DNA of 64,000 nucleotides. Source: Paenibacillus whitsoniae. GTDB taxonomy: Bacteria; Bacillota; Bacilli; Paenibacillales; NBRC-103111. Under the pieces are notes generated by a model. The model ran no database searches. It was not told the origin of the DNA and was given only the letters and a program-made list of their open reading frames with translations. How positions within the stretch are numbered: the first letter of the stretch is position 1; the number at the start of each line of letters is the position of its first letter. Below, piece by piece: positions 17,245-26,475 of the stretch. The position numbers and the translations under genes were made by a program. The stretch is taken from the NCBI RefSeq assembly GCF_003955665.1, contig NZ_RXHU01000007.1:1-64000 (forward strand), read 5' to 3'.

Positions 17245-19040
17245 GGCAGCGGTTCAAGTTTATTCAAAAAACATCGCTTACAGCAAGAATGTTCACGCTG
17301 TTCATTAGCCTTTCCATTCTGGTAGTCGTCATCATGGCCAGCTTCTCCTTCTATTTTTACAATAAAGCGGTCAAACATGATTTTCAAACGATCACAGGCG
17401 AAGCTTCCGAACGGCTCAGCTATCATCTCGAGTTTTATTTGAAGCAGATGCTGCAGTCGACCGGTACGATGATTACGAGTACGTTGACACAGGAATGGCT
17501 GAAAGGTGAGCGCCCGTTTACTTCCGATGAGGTGAATGAGCTGTATAAGGCATTTGAAATGTACATTTCCTTTAACTTTCGGGAAATTGTCAATCTCTAT
17601 CTGGTGTCGTCGGATAAGCGCGTCCTGGCATTGAACCCGCTCAAGAATAACGATTACTCGTATGAACCGTGGTTTCAGCAGGTCCCGTCGGGGAAAACAA
17701 CAGCATTGCCGACGTATCGTACGTCGAACGGACAGCCTGTGATGAGCATGATGATTCCTGTGTACAGCACGCAGGATGTGAATTTAATCGGTAATCTGGT
17801 GGTTGAGTTTTCCCTGTCCGAAGTGACGGGGACTTTTATGAAATCTCGTCTTGGTGCGAACGGTTTCTTCTTTATGCTATCGGATCAAGATACGGTGATT
17901 TATTATCCGAACGTCAACTGGCTGGGGCTTCCGCGTCAAGAGACGGAGCTGGCTTCTCTCGATTTAACGAATCTAAGCAAATCCACGATTCAAACCTGGG
18001 AGGGCCGCAAGTCGCTTGTGGATGTCACAAGAGTCGAACAAACCGGATGGTACATCGTTGCCATTGTGCCTTATCAGGAAATCGCGAGTGGTTTGAATTC
18101 GGCCATCAATTCGTCGATCATCACCGTTGCGATCATTATTATTTGTTTAATCGGGATCATCCCCTTGATACTGCGTAAATTCATTGAACCGGTCAAAAGG
18201 ATGAAATCGGCGATGGAGCGCGTATCCCGGGGGGATCTCTCGGTTCGGGTAGAACACATATCGGACATCAACGAGTTCCAGAGCTTGAGTCTTAGTTTTA
18301 ATAAAATGGTGGAGCAACTGACCGAATCGATTCAATTGGTGGCGGAATTGGAGCTGAAGGAAGTGAAGCTGCAGCTTCACCAGCAAGAAGCCACGATCCA
18401 TGCGCTTCAAAATCAGATCAATCCCCATTTGCTTTACAATACGTTGGGGATTATCAGCGGAATTGCTTCGATTGAAGATAGTCCGCTCATCGGGACCATC
18501 TCGCAAAATTTGGCGGATGTTTATCGATACGCGGCTAGTTTTTCCAATATGGAAGTGAAACTACGCGATGAATTGACGATTCTGCGGAAATACTTGGACA
18601 TTATCCATGTTCGCTTTCCCAAAAGTTTCAATAGCAAGGTGGTCATTCATGAGAAATATCTGGATGCTCGTATTCTAAAACTTACCCTGCAGCCGCTTGT
18701 AGAAAATGCCGTGAAATACGGCGTAGAGGCGCGTGGAGGCGGCGGGGCGATCATTGTGACCGCTTATGCGGAAGCGAACGACCTGATCATTGAGATTGCC
18801 GACAACGGTCCAGGCATTGATGAAGCGAAGCAAAGAACGTTCCGGCAGGAGCTCCTGGTGAGCTCGTCCGACGATCCCATTCATGGCCGCGAGTCCTTGG
18901 GCTTGCCGAATGTTCACAATCGGATTCGGTTGAAGTATGGGGAGCATTATGGCGTCGCGATACACTCTTTTCCCGGTCGGGGGACGGTAACCTCGATCCG
19001 CATTCCGCTTAAAGCGAAGGAATCGGCTGCTGAAGGATAA
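17241..19040 (+). CDS. YesM-type sensor histidine kinase of the sulfatase locus
   Basis: A 599-residue membrane kinase. Helices at about 17-38 and 292-312 bracket a large extracellular Cache-like sensor; then HAMP (about 313-365), the His_kinase dimerisation segment with His396 in NQINPHLLYNTL, and an HATPase domain (about 490-595, LVENAVKYG, DNGPGI, GLPNVHNRI). It overlaps the regulator gene by four bases, so the two are translationally coupled. Members of this group sense extracellular sugars, often through the cognate binding protein; here perhaps a sulfated oligosaccharide. Confidence 0.93.
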   Translation: MRQRFKFIQKTSLTARMFTLFISLSILVVVIMASFSFYFYNKAVKHDFQTITGEASERLSYHLEFYLKQMLQSTGTMITSTLTQEWLKGERPFTSDEVNELYKAFEMYISFNFREIVNLYLVSSDKRVLALNPLKNNDYSYEPWFQQVPSGKTTALPTYRTSNGQPVMSMMIPVYSTQDVNLIGNLVVEFSLSEVTGTFMKSRLGANGFFFMLSDQDTVIYYPNVNWLGLPRQETELASLDLTNLSKSTIQTWEGRKSLVDVTRVEQTGWYIVAIVPYQEIASGLNSAINSSIITVAIIIICLIGIIPLILRKFIEPVKRMKSAMERVSRGDLSVRVEHISDINEFQSLSLSFNKMVEQLTESIQLVAELELKEVKLQLHQQEATIHALQNQINPHLLYNTLGIISGIASIEDSPLIGTISQNLADVYRYAASFSNMEVKLRDELTILRKYLDIIHVRFPKSFNSKVVIHEKYLDARILKLTLQPLVENAVKYGVEARGGGGAIIVTAYAEANDLIIEIADNGPGIDEAKQRTFRQELLVSSSDDPIHGRESLGLPNVHNRIRLKYGEHYGVAIHSFPGRGTVTSIRIPLKAKESAAEG

Positions 19041-19043
19041 ATC

Positions 19044-19093
19044 AAGAAACAAAAAGATCGTGGAATGTGAAAATCGCTTTAACCTTGTATAGT
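19044..19093 (+). promoter_or_regulatory. Set A promoter motif 2, before the GH3 gene
   Basis: Box AAGAAACAAAAAGAT (19044-19058), 29 nt, then TATAGT (19088-19093). It starts four bases after the kinase stop codon, so GH3 has its own inducible promoter. Confidence 0.75.
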
Positions 19094-19142
19094 AAGGGGG
19101 ATTGCATGAACCCCAGGAATAAGGGAGGCGTTTACGATTCAA

Positions 19143-21350
19143 ATGGAAGAACGAATTCGACAGATGACGATTGAGGAAAAAATTAATTTGCTGGCGGGGG
19201 CGTCCTTTTGGACGACACAGGCGATTGAGAGGGTGCAGCTGCCATCAATCACCCTAACGGACGGTCCGCATGGACTTCGACTGTCTGCAGGGACAGATAT
19301 GGGGGACATGCTTTCGCAAACGAAGCCGGCTACGGCATTTCCGATCGAAGCGGCCATGGCCGCGACTTGGAACGAAGCGTTAATTCAAGAAGCGGGTGCT
19401 GTGATAGCGGAGGAATGCCAGCATTACGATGTCGGCATTTTGCTGGGACCCGGGCTTAACGGGAAGCGCTCTCCGCTCGGCGGACGCAACTTCGAGTACT
19501 TTTCGGAAGATCCTTTTTTGACGGGCAAGATGGGTACCGCCTTCGTTAAAGGTGTTCAACAAGGCGGCGTCGGCACCTCGATTAAGCACTTTGTCGCCAA
19601 TGAGCAGGAAACGAACCGGATGGTCGTCAGCTCCGAGGTTGACGAGCGGGCGCTCCGTGAGCTGTACATGCTGCCATTTGAAATGGTGGTTAAGGATGCG
19701 CAGCCTTGGACGGTCATGTGCGCGTATAACCGGGTCAACGGCACGCATATGGCGAATCATGACTGGTTGTTGAACGGCGTTTTGAAAAATGAATGGTTGT
19801 TCGACGGGCTTGTGATGTCCGATTGGGGAGCCGTCGTCGATAAGGTCGCTTCGGTCCAAGGCGGACTTGACCTGGAGATGCCGGGGCCGGGGACGCGCGG
19901 TGCCGAGGTTTTGGCGGCCTATCGCGAAGGGAAGCTTTCGGAGAAAGTCATTGACGAGCATGTACGCCGCGTTCTGAACGTGATTGACAAGGTGCTGACG
20001 AATAAGCGGAATGTGCCTAATCTTGATGTGGAACGTCATCATGCCGCGGCGCGAAAAGTTGCAGAAGAAGCCATTGTGCTTCTGAAAAATGCCGAAGGGA
20101 TTCTTCCGCTTGCCAAGGGGGCGAAGGTCGCGGTAGTGGGGCAATTCGCTGTAGAGCCGCGCTTTCAAGGCGGAGGCAGCTCCCACATGAATCCTGCTCG
20201 ATTGGATAGCCCGTACGAGGAAATTGCCAAGTACGCACAGGCTGTGTACACTGCGGGATACGATGAAACAGATAACGAAGCATCCCTGCAAGAAGCCTGC
20301 AGGGTCGCTGCCGATCAGGATGCGGTCATCGTATTCGTCGGCACGACGGAGAAGATTGAGAGTGAAGGGTACGATCGAACCGATCTTCACATTCCTCGCA
20401 GCCATACCCAACTCATTGAAGCGGTTTCGAGCGTAAATCCGAACGTAGTTGTCGTGGTGAATAGCGGCTCAGCAACAGATATTGGTGCCTATGATGAGCA
20501 GTGCAAGGCAATCTTGCAAGCATGGCTGCCCGGTCAAGCGGGCGGGTCTGCGATTGCGAATATAGTGTTTGGACAAGTGAACCCTTCAGGTAAGCTGTCG
20601 GAGACGTTCCCGCTTGCTTTAGAACACACCCCGTCCTACCTTTCCTTCCCGGGAAATGTGAAGCAGGTGACGTACGCGGAGAGCATCTTTACGGGGTATC
20701 GCTATTACGACAAGAAGAAGCTTGACGTGAAATACCCGTTCGGGCATGGTCTTTCGTATACGACGTTTGAATATGCCAATCTGCGTGTCTCTGCCAAGCA
20801 CCTTCAGAATGGGGATACGTTGAAAGTCAGGGTAGATGTGAAAAACGTCGGAAGCCGCACGGGGCAAGAAGTTGTGCAGGTGTATGTGCATGACCGCGTG
20901 TCTTCGGTTCCCAAAGCGGTGAAAGAGTTGAAAGGCTTCGTCAAGCTGGAGCTGGCGCCCGGGGAAACGCGAACGGCGGAAATTGAATTGAACGAACGGG
21001 CCTTTGCTCATTACGCCGAGCATCTAGGAAGGTTCGCTGTAGAATCGGGCGAATTTGAGATTCTCGTCGGCGCTTCATCGCGGGATATCCGATTGACGCA
21101 GGTTGTTGAATTTCAAGCGGAGGAAGACGCGCGTGAGCCGCTGACCATGGAGCATTCGCTGCAAGCATGGCTGAAGGACGACAGGCATACGGAGAAGGTA
21201 CAGCATGTTCTGAGCCAGATGAAAATCGAGCCGGAGAACCCGATGTACCCGCTTTTCTTGGGCATGCCGATCCGCACCATTCTTATGGTTTTGCCGCGCA
21301 GGGGCTATCCCCAGGAGAAGGTAGATGAGCTGTTGAATCTTTTCAGCTAG
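19143..21350 (+). CDS. GH3 family beta-glycosidase, cytoplasmic
   Basis: A 735-residue three-domain GH3 enzyme: N-terminal barrel (about 1-270) with nucleophile Asp227 in LVMSDWGAV and the GTSIKHFVANEQE substrate block, an alpha/beta sandwich (about 300-520, containing the loop ESEGYDRTDL expected to supply the acid/base Glu), and a fibronectin-type C-terminal domain (about 575-660). No signal peptide, so it should act on imported oligosaccharides, releasing a beta-linked terminal sugar such as glucose or xylose. GGAGG lies 14 bases from ATG 19143; an in-frame ATT at 19137 sits at a better distance and could be the true start. It has its own set A promoter and terminator. Confidence 0.93.
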   Translation: MEERIRQMTIEEKINLLAGASFWTTQAIERVQLPSITLTDGPHGLRLSAGTDMGDMLSQTKPATAFPIEAAMAATWNEALIQEAGAVIAEECQHYDVGILLGPGLNGKRSPLGGRNFEYFSEDPFLTGKMGTAFVKGVQQGGVGTSIKHFVANEQETNRMVVSSEVDERALRELYMLPFEMVVKDAQPWTVMCAYNRVNGTHMANHDWLLNGVLKNEWLFDGLVMSDWGAVVDKVASVQGGLDLEMPGPGTRGAEVLAAYREGKLSEKVIDEHVRRVLNVIDKVLTNKRNVPNLDVERHHAAARKVAEEAIVLLKNAEGILPLAKGAKVAVVGQFAVEPRFQGGGSSHMNPARLDSPYEEIAKYAQAVYTAGYDETDNEASLQEACRVAADQDAVIVFVGTTEKIESEGYDRTDLHIPRSHTQLIEAVSSVNPNVVVVVNSGSATDIGAYDEQCKAILQAWLPGQAGGSAIANIVFGQVNPSGKLSETFPLALEHTPSYLSFPGNVKQVTYAESIFTGYRYYDKKKLDVKYPFGHGLSYTTFEYANLRVSAKHLQNGDTLKVRVDVKNVGSRTGQEVVQVYVHDRVSSVPKAVKELKGFVKLELAPGETRTAEIELNERAFAHYAEHLGRFAVESGEFEILVGASSRDIRLTQVVEFQAEEDAREPLTMEHSLQAWLKDDRHTEKVQHVLSQMKIEPENPMYPLFLGMPIRTILMVLPRRGYPQEKVDELLNLFS

Positions 21351-21371
21351 TCGAAAAGCTATGAATAACGA

Positions 21372-21401
21372 GGAGCCTGAGCTTGCTCAGGCTCCTTTTC
21401 T
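21372..21401 (+). terminator. Strong terminator of the GH3 gene
   Basis: GGAGCCTGAGC / GCTCAGGCTCC, a perfect 11-bp stem with a two-base gap sequence, followed by TTTTCT. Confidence 0.9.
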
Positions 21402-21430
21402 ATGCCCGTTATCGGGCAAAAAGATCGGAT

Positions 21431-21480
21431 AAGAAATAAAAAAATACAGTAAATCAATGCCGCTTCTTCTGGCGTATAGT
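21431..21480 (+). promoter_or_regulatory. Set A promoter motif 3, before the first sulfatase gene
   Basis: Box AAGAAATAAAAAAAT (21431-21445), 29 nt, then TATAGT (21475-21480). The -10 lies downstream of an in-frame ATG at 21457, which argues that translation begins at 21517 instead. Confidence 0.75.
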
Positions 21481-21516
21481 TGTCTTCGTAGTGATTTCAG
21501 CACTGGAGGGTTATCT

Positions 21517-22974
21517 ATGTCCCAGAGAAGGAAAAACATTATTTTCCTCATGACGGATCAGCATCGGCTCGATCATGTGAGCTATCACGGTTTTGGCAAG
21601 ATGCAGACGCCGAATATCGATAAAATTGCAGAAAGCGCAGGCTTTACGAATTGCGTCTCTGTCAATCCGGTCTGTACGCCAGCCCGAGCAGCGCTCTTAA
21701 CCGGCAAGTATACGCATCAGATTGGGATGACCGCCATGTCGGGCGACTTATCGTTGCAGCACCCAACTTATCCTCGCGCGCTGCAGAAGAACGGCTACCG
21801 CACCTATGGCATCGGGAAATTTCACTGGCTGCAGGGCTGGAAGTTCGGATGTCCGATCGGGCAAGGCCACCCGCTTACAAGCATCAAAGAGGAAATGAAA
21901 CAATATGGATTCGATGAAGTCTGGGAAGCTTCGGGGAAACAGCTTGTGAGCCGGAATTACTGCGATTATGCGGAGCATCTGGACCGCCAGGGCTTGCTGG
22001 AGAAATACCGCGAATTTAATGCTCGGAGCGGAACGAATACCAACCTTGCCGAAACCCAGAACTTTACGGGAGAACCGTTTCCGTTTGGCGAGCACAATTA
22101 TATGGATGTCGTGATCGGCGACAGAATCATTGAAGCCATTGAAGAGCGTCCGAATGATCAGCCGTTCTTCCTCTTCGGCTCGTTCGTCGGTCCCCATCCA
22201 CCTTACGATGCGCCTCAATCCTATTTGGATAAGGTGCCTTACGAAGAAGTCGACGATTTTCTGCCGGGGCCGCAAGGCGAATTGTCTGAAGCTGCTAAAC
22301 AGCGGCTTTATCTCCTTCGGCGTTCCTATCGAGCAATGATTTCGATCATCGACGAGCAGGTCGGGCGCATCTTGGCCAAGCTCGAAGAGCAGGGCATTCT
22401 GGAGGATACGGTCATTCTGTTCACGGCGGATCATGGCGAAATGATGGGGGATCACGGACGCGCCCAGAAGCAGTCACCCTTTCATGCCTCGGCTGTCGTG
22501 CCTGCTGCGATTCGCCACCCGGACTATCTGCACGGCATGATCAACGATTTACCCTGCGAGCTGACCGATTTGACCGCAACCATTCTGGATGCCGCCGGAA
22601 TCGATCCGCAAGAGGCGCTGAGCAAGGATTGGCCGGCCTTTCATGATCGGGTTCCGTGCCGTTCGCTGCTTCCTGTTCTCAGAGGGGAATGCGAAAAGGT
22701 GCGTGATTATGCCTTCTCGGAGTGCTCCGGACAATGGCACATGATTCAGTCCTCACAATGGAAATATATTCGTTATCTGCAGTATAACGATCCCGACCAG
22801 GTGCCAGAGCAATTGTATGATCTGCGAGAAGATCCGAATGAGCTGAACAATGTCATCGGCAATCCGGCCTATGCGGAAGCGGCGGCGTGGTGCCGCAGAA
22901 GAAGAGATTATGTACTGGATCGAACGCCTCCCGCTCAGCTTAGATGGGCTCCGATTATTGGAGGCGCACAATAG
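21517..22974 (+). CDS. S1 family sulfatase 1 (Cys type), cytoplasmic
   Basis: A 485-residue sulfatase. Cys53 in the signature CTPAR would be oxidised to formylglycine, the catalytic residue; metal ligands appear in FLMTDQHRLDH near the start and in FTADHGEMMGDHG further on. ATG 21517 with GGAGGG is chosen since the upstream ATG 21457 lies before the -10 of the promoter. No signal peptide, so it would desulfate imported sugars in the cytosol. It begins a region of four sulfatases and one importer, with the importer's binding-protein gene next. A formylglycine-generating or anSME-type maturase is required but not present here. The S1 subfamily and thus the sulfated sugar cannot be read from sequence alone. 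Confidence 0.93.
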   Translation: MSQRRKNIIFLMTDQHRLDHVSYHGFGKMQTPNIDKIAESAGFTNCVSVNPVCTPARAALLTGKYTHQIGMTAMSGDLSLQHPTYPRALQKNGYRTYGIGKFHWLQGWKFGCPIGQGHPLTSIKEEMKQYGFDEVWEASGKQLVSRNYCDYAEHLDRQGLLEKYREFNARSGTNTNLAETQNFTGEPFPFGEHNYMDVVIGDRIIEAIEERPNDQPFFLFGSFVGPHPPYDAPQSYLDKVPYEEVDDFLPGPQGELSEAAKQRLYLLRRSYRAMISIIDEQVGRILAKLEEQGILEDTVILFTADHGEMMGDHGRAQKQSPFHASAVVPAAIRHPDYLHGMINDLPCELTDLTATILDAAGIDPQEALSKDWPAFHDRVPCRSLLPVLRGECEKVRDYAFSECSGQWHMIQSSQWKYIRYLQYNDPDQVPEQLYDLREDPNELNNVIGNPAYAEAAAWCRRRRDYVLDRTPPAQLRWAPIIGGAQ

Positions 22975-22990
22975 CGTAAAAAGAAAAGAC

Positions 22991-23040
22991 AAGAAACAAA
23001 AAGATTGAGTAACGAAAAGCAGCTGCGGCTTGGGTATAGT
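22991..23040 (+). promoter_or_regulatory. Set A promoter motif 4, before the importer/sulfatase operon
   Basis: Box AAGAAACAAAAAGAT (22991-23005), identical to the box before GH3, then 29 nt and TATAGT (23035-23040). It should drive the run from the binding protein to the fourth sulfatase. Confidence 0.75.
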
Positions 23041-23087
23041 GAAGATGTGACCTGGATCACCTATATGAGAAAAGCGGGGGGAAAACG

Positions 23088-24602
23088 ATGAAGAAGAAAA
23101 TAGCTACACTGGCGCTGTCTTCTTTACTGATTGCAAGTCTTGTCGGATGCGGGAAAGGTGACGATACGCCGAAGTCGACCGCAGGCGCGGCCGGCCCAGA
23201 TCTGAGCAAGAAATTGACCATCGACTTAATGACCTACAGTGCGGCAGGAGGCGGATGGTCCAACAGCAATGCCGTGATTGAGAAATTGAATGAGAAACTG
23301 AACATTGACCTCAAAATTCAATGGGTTCCGCTGGATGCCGTTGCCCAAAAAGAGAATGTGATGGCGGCTTCCAATAGCTTTCCCGATGTATTCTATGTTC
23401 AGCAGAATGAGTTTGTCAAATGGCGTGACAAGAACGTGTTCATGGATGTCAAGCCGTATTTAAACAACTATCCGAATCTGACTAGCAAGATTACCCAGGA
23501 TGCGCTGAAGTTGAACAATCCCAAAGACAAATATTTCGGACTTCCTTACTATATTCAGGATACACGCGATTCCATGGCCATTCGCAAAGATTGGCTCGAT
23601 AAGCTGGGACTGAAAATGCCGACGACGGTAGATGAATTCGCCCAAGTTGCCAAGGCGTTCGCTACGCAGGACCCGGACGGCAATGGCAAGCAGGATACCT
23701 CCGGCTTTTCGTTCGGCTTTGTCAATAACCGCTTCAGCGGTCTGGAACCGATTCAAGCGGCGTTCGGCCTTGGCAACGAATGGCTCCTGAAGGACGGGCA
23801 GCTGATCAATTACCGCACCCAAACGAAGGAACTCAAACAATTTGTGACCTTTTTGAACAAAATGTATCAAGACGGCGGCTTGGATAAGGACTTTGCAACG
23901 AATAAAGCCAACGACCATAAGGACAAGTTCTCGTCAAGCAAAATCGGGATTGCGGAATACGTGCCGGGCGAGCTGATGAGCACATCGTTCCCGGCACTGA
24001 AGAAGGCCCAGCCGACGGCAGAAATTGCGCAAATTGTCCCGCCTAAAGGACCTGACGGCAAGCAGGGCTCGCAAACGAATCCGATGACGCTGGCGAAAAT
24101 CGTGATCAACAATGCGATCGATAAAGAGAAGCAGCAGCGCATTCTGATGCTGCTGGACTATATGGTATCGGACGAGGGCTACGATTTGATCAAGAACGGC
24201 ATCGAAGGCGTTCACTACAAATCGGACAATGGCAAATTCGTCAAACTGGATGCCTATGATAAAGAGCGTCCGCAGCTGTTGTCGACCTGGTTTTTCCGTC
24301 AGTTTGACCCGCTGATTCAGATGCATAAATGGGATGACCAGACGGTTGTGAAACAGCTTCAAACCTGGATTGATACCAATGCAAAGTATCCATGGCCGAA
24401 CGCAGGCGCAGAAGTGGTTTCCGACTCACAGGCCAAGCTCGGACCGACTGCCGAGCAGAAGTGGATGGCAGCGATCATCAAAATTATTATGGGGCAAGCG
24501 CCGATCGACGCCGTCGACCAAGCCGCCGCGGAGTATCTCAAGAATGGCGGAGAGCAAATTGCCAAGGAGTATAACGAGCAATACAAACAGCTTCATCAAT
24601 AA
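23088..24602 (+). CDS. Sugar-binding lipoprotein of the sulfatase-locus importer
   Basis: A 504-residue LplA-type solute-binding protein. Signal peptide with lipobox SLVGC (Cys21), then a two-lobed body rich in aromatic residues. ATG 23088 follows a GGGGGG-type ribosome binding site. It is the first gene of a tight six-gene run (two permeases and three sulfatases follow with gaps of 0-39 bases), so its ligand is probably a sulfated oligosaccharide; that is inference from context. Confidence 0.92.
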   Translation: MKKKIATLALSSLLIASLVGCGKGDDTPKSTAGAAGPDLSKKLTIDLMTYSAAGGGWSNSNAVIEKLNEKLNIDLKIQWVPLDAVAQKENVMAASNSFPDVFYVQQNEFVKWRDKNVFMDVKPYLNNYPNLTSKITQDALKLNNPKDKYFGLPYYIQDTRDSMAIRKDWLDKLGLKMPTTVDEFAQVAKAFATQDPDGNGKQDTSGFSFGFVNNRFSGLEPIQAAFGLGNEWLLKDGQLINYRTQTKELKQFVTFLNKMYQDGGLDKDFATNKANDHKDKFSSSKIGIAEYVPGELMSTSFPALKKAQPTAEIAQIVPPKGPDGKQGSQTNPMTLAKIVINNAIDKEKQQRILMLLDYMVSDEGYDLIKNGIEGVHYKSDNGKFVKLDAYDKERPQLLSTWFFRQFDPLIQMHKWDDQTVVKQLQTWIDTNAKYPWPNAGAEVVSDSQAKLGPTAEQKWMAAIIKIIMGQAPIDAVDQAAAEYLKNGGEQIAKEYNEQYKQLHQ

Positions 24603-24618
24603 CTTCTGGAGTTGATCA

Positions 24619-25581
24619 ATGAACATGAATATGGAGCGAGCTTTAAATGGAAATCGTGCGGCAGTAGAGTCGAAGAGCCTCACTAAGCAGCTGTTCGGGA
24701 GCCGAAGCTGGCCGATTTATCTGATGATTCTACCGGGACTGCTGTTTTTTCTCGTGTTCCGCTATATCCCGATGGGTGGTCTGGTCCTTGCATTTAAGGA
24801 CTACGACCCCATTACGGGGTTTGCAGACAGCCCTTGGGTTGGCTTGGCTAATTTTCGTGAGCTGTTTACGGATGCCGATTTCTGGATCATCATGCGCAAC
24901 ACATTTGTGCTCAGTGCCATCAACTTATTTTTGTTTTTTCCGATTCCGATCGTCGTGGCTCTTCTTTTGAATGAAGTGAGGAAGCCCTGGATCAAGAAGA
25001 TTGTGCAAACGACAATCTACATTCCGCATTTCGTTTCTTGGGTCGTCGTAGCCGGGATCACGGTCATCCTGTTCGCGACGCAGGACGGCGGGATCAACAT
25101 GTTCCTGGCTGAGCATGGGTTTGAGCGTTTCGAATTGTTGACGGATCCTTCGTATTTCCGGGCCTTGTTCTTATCCCAGAACATCTGGAAAGAGATGGGG
25201 TGGAACAGCATCTTATTCCTTGCTGCGTTGGCTGCCGTTGATCCTGGCTTATATGAAGCGGCATATGTGGACGGAGCGGGGCGCTGGCGGCAAATGTGGC
25301 ATATTACACTGCCAAGTCTTCGCAATATTGCGGTTGTCCTGTTTATTCTGCGAATCGGACACGTCATGGATGTGGGCTTCGAGCAAATTTTATTACTCCA
25401 AAATCCGTTAAATATCGGCGTTTCCGATGTATTCGACACATATGTGTACCGGAACGGGGTACAGCAAGGAGAGTTCAGCTATTCAACGGCTGTAGGCTTG
25501 TTCAAATCCGTCGTCGGACTCGTGCTGGTCATGACCTTTAACCGGTTGGCGAAAAAATTCGGAGAGGAGGGCGTCTACTAA
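24619..25581 (+). CDS. ABC transporter permease of the sulfatase locus, LplB type
   Basis: A 320-residue permease with six membrane segments, the MGGLVLAFKDYDPITGFADS signature near the N-terminus and the EAA loop at about residues 212-236 (YEAAYVDGAGRWRQMWHITL). It starts 16 bases after the binding-protein stop and abuts the next permease directly (stop 25579-25581, start 25582). Confidence 0.93.
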   Translation: MNMNMERALNGNRAAVESKSLTKQLFGSRSWPIYLMILPGLLFFLVFRYIPMGGLVLAFKDYDPITGFADSPWVGLANFRELFTDADFWIIMRNTFVLSAINLFLFFPIPIVVALLLNEVRKPWIKKIVQTTIYIPHFVSWVVVAGITVILFATQDGGINMFLAEHGFERFELLTDPSYFRALFLSQNIWKEMGWNSILFLAALAAVDPGLYEAAYVDGAGRWRQMWHITLPSLRNIAVVLFILRIGHVMDVGFEQILLLQNPLNIGVSDVFDTYVYRNGVQQGEFSYSTAVGLFKSVVGLVLVMTFNRLAKKFGEEGVY

Positions 25582-26436
25582 ATGAAAAAGTCTAACAGGC
25601 TCTTCGACAGCTTCATTTACCTCATTTTGGTCGTCATCTTTCTCTTCATCGCCTTTCCGTTTGCCTACATTTTGTTTAGTTCCTTTTCCACGAAGACGGA
25701 GTTTTTAACGCGCGGGTTCTTTCTCTTCCCGCACGATTGGACGATGAATTCCTACGGCTATCTGCTCTTGAACGCAAATTTTGTACGCTCGTACGGGAAT
25801 ACCTTTATCATCACGATCGGCGGCACGGCGATTTCCTTATTCTTTACGATCTTAATGGCGTACGGCTTGTCGAAGGTTTGGCTGCGAGGCCGAAAAACGA
25901 TGAATATGCTGGTCCTGATCACGATGATTTTTAACGGCGGCCTGATTCCGACGTATCTGGTCGTTCGCCAGCTGCATCTGATTAACAGCTATTGGGCTCT
26001 TTTTCTGACAGGTGCCATTTTCCCTTTTCTCTTAATTCTGATGCGAAGCTTCTTCTCCAATATTCCGGCGGAGCTGGAAGAAGCGGCGAGAATGGACGGC
26101 TGCGGGGAGTGGAGACTGCTCTATACGATTATTGTTCCGCTGTCGATGCCTTCGCTGGTCACGATCGGGCTGATGTATGGCGTAGCTCGCTGGAACGATT
26201 ATTTTCAGGCGGTTCTGTATCTGAACGATGCCAATAAATGGCCGATTCAGACATTCTTGCGGCAGTTCCTGCTGGATTCGGACACGGGGATGCTGACAAG
26301 CGTCGGCGGATTCGAATACGGGCCTCCTGTCAAAATGGCCGCTGTTGTTGCGACGGCGCTGCCTCTGCTCATCTGCTATCCGTTTTTGCAGAAATATTTT
26401 AATAAAGGCATGATGGTCGGTTCGGTCAAAGGGTAA
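25582..26436 (+). CDS. ABC transporter permease of the sulfatase locus, YtcP type
   Basis: A 284-residue permease partner with EAA loop at about residues 164-190 (LEEAARMDGCGEWRLLYTII) and the standard ending FNKGMMVGSVKG. Start directly follows the stop of the first permease, with GGAGAGGAGGG inside the latter's end as ribosome binding site. With 23088 and 24619 it forms an importer that lacks an ATPase gene. Confidence 0.93.
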   Translation: MKKSNRLFDSFIYLILVVIFLFIAFPFAYILFSSFSTKTEFLTRGFFLFPHDWTMNSYGYLLLNANFVRSYGNTFIITIGGTAISLFFTILMAYGLSKVWLRGRKTMNMLVLITMIFNGGLIPTYLVVRQLHLINSYWALFLTGAIFPFLLILMRSFFSNIPAELEEAARMDGCGEWRLLYTIIVPLSMPSLVTIGLMYGVARWNDYFQAVLYLNDANKWPIQTFLRQFLLDSDTGMLTSVGGFEYGPPVKMAAVVATALPLLICYPFLQKYFNKGMMVGSVKG

Positions 26437-26475
26437 GATTCGAAGTTGATTTAAAAGTAGGAAAGGATGGGGACC

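Noticed and set aside
21457..21516. Upstream ATG extending sulfatase 1 by 20 residues
   Set aside because: It lies upstream of the set A -10 (21475) and lacks a ribosome binding site; ATG 21517 has GGAGGG.
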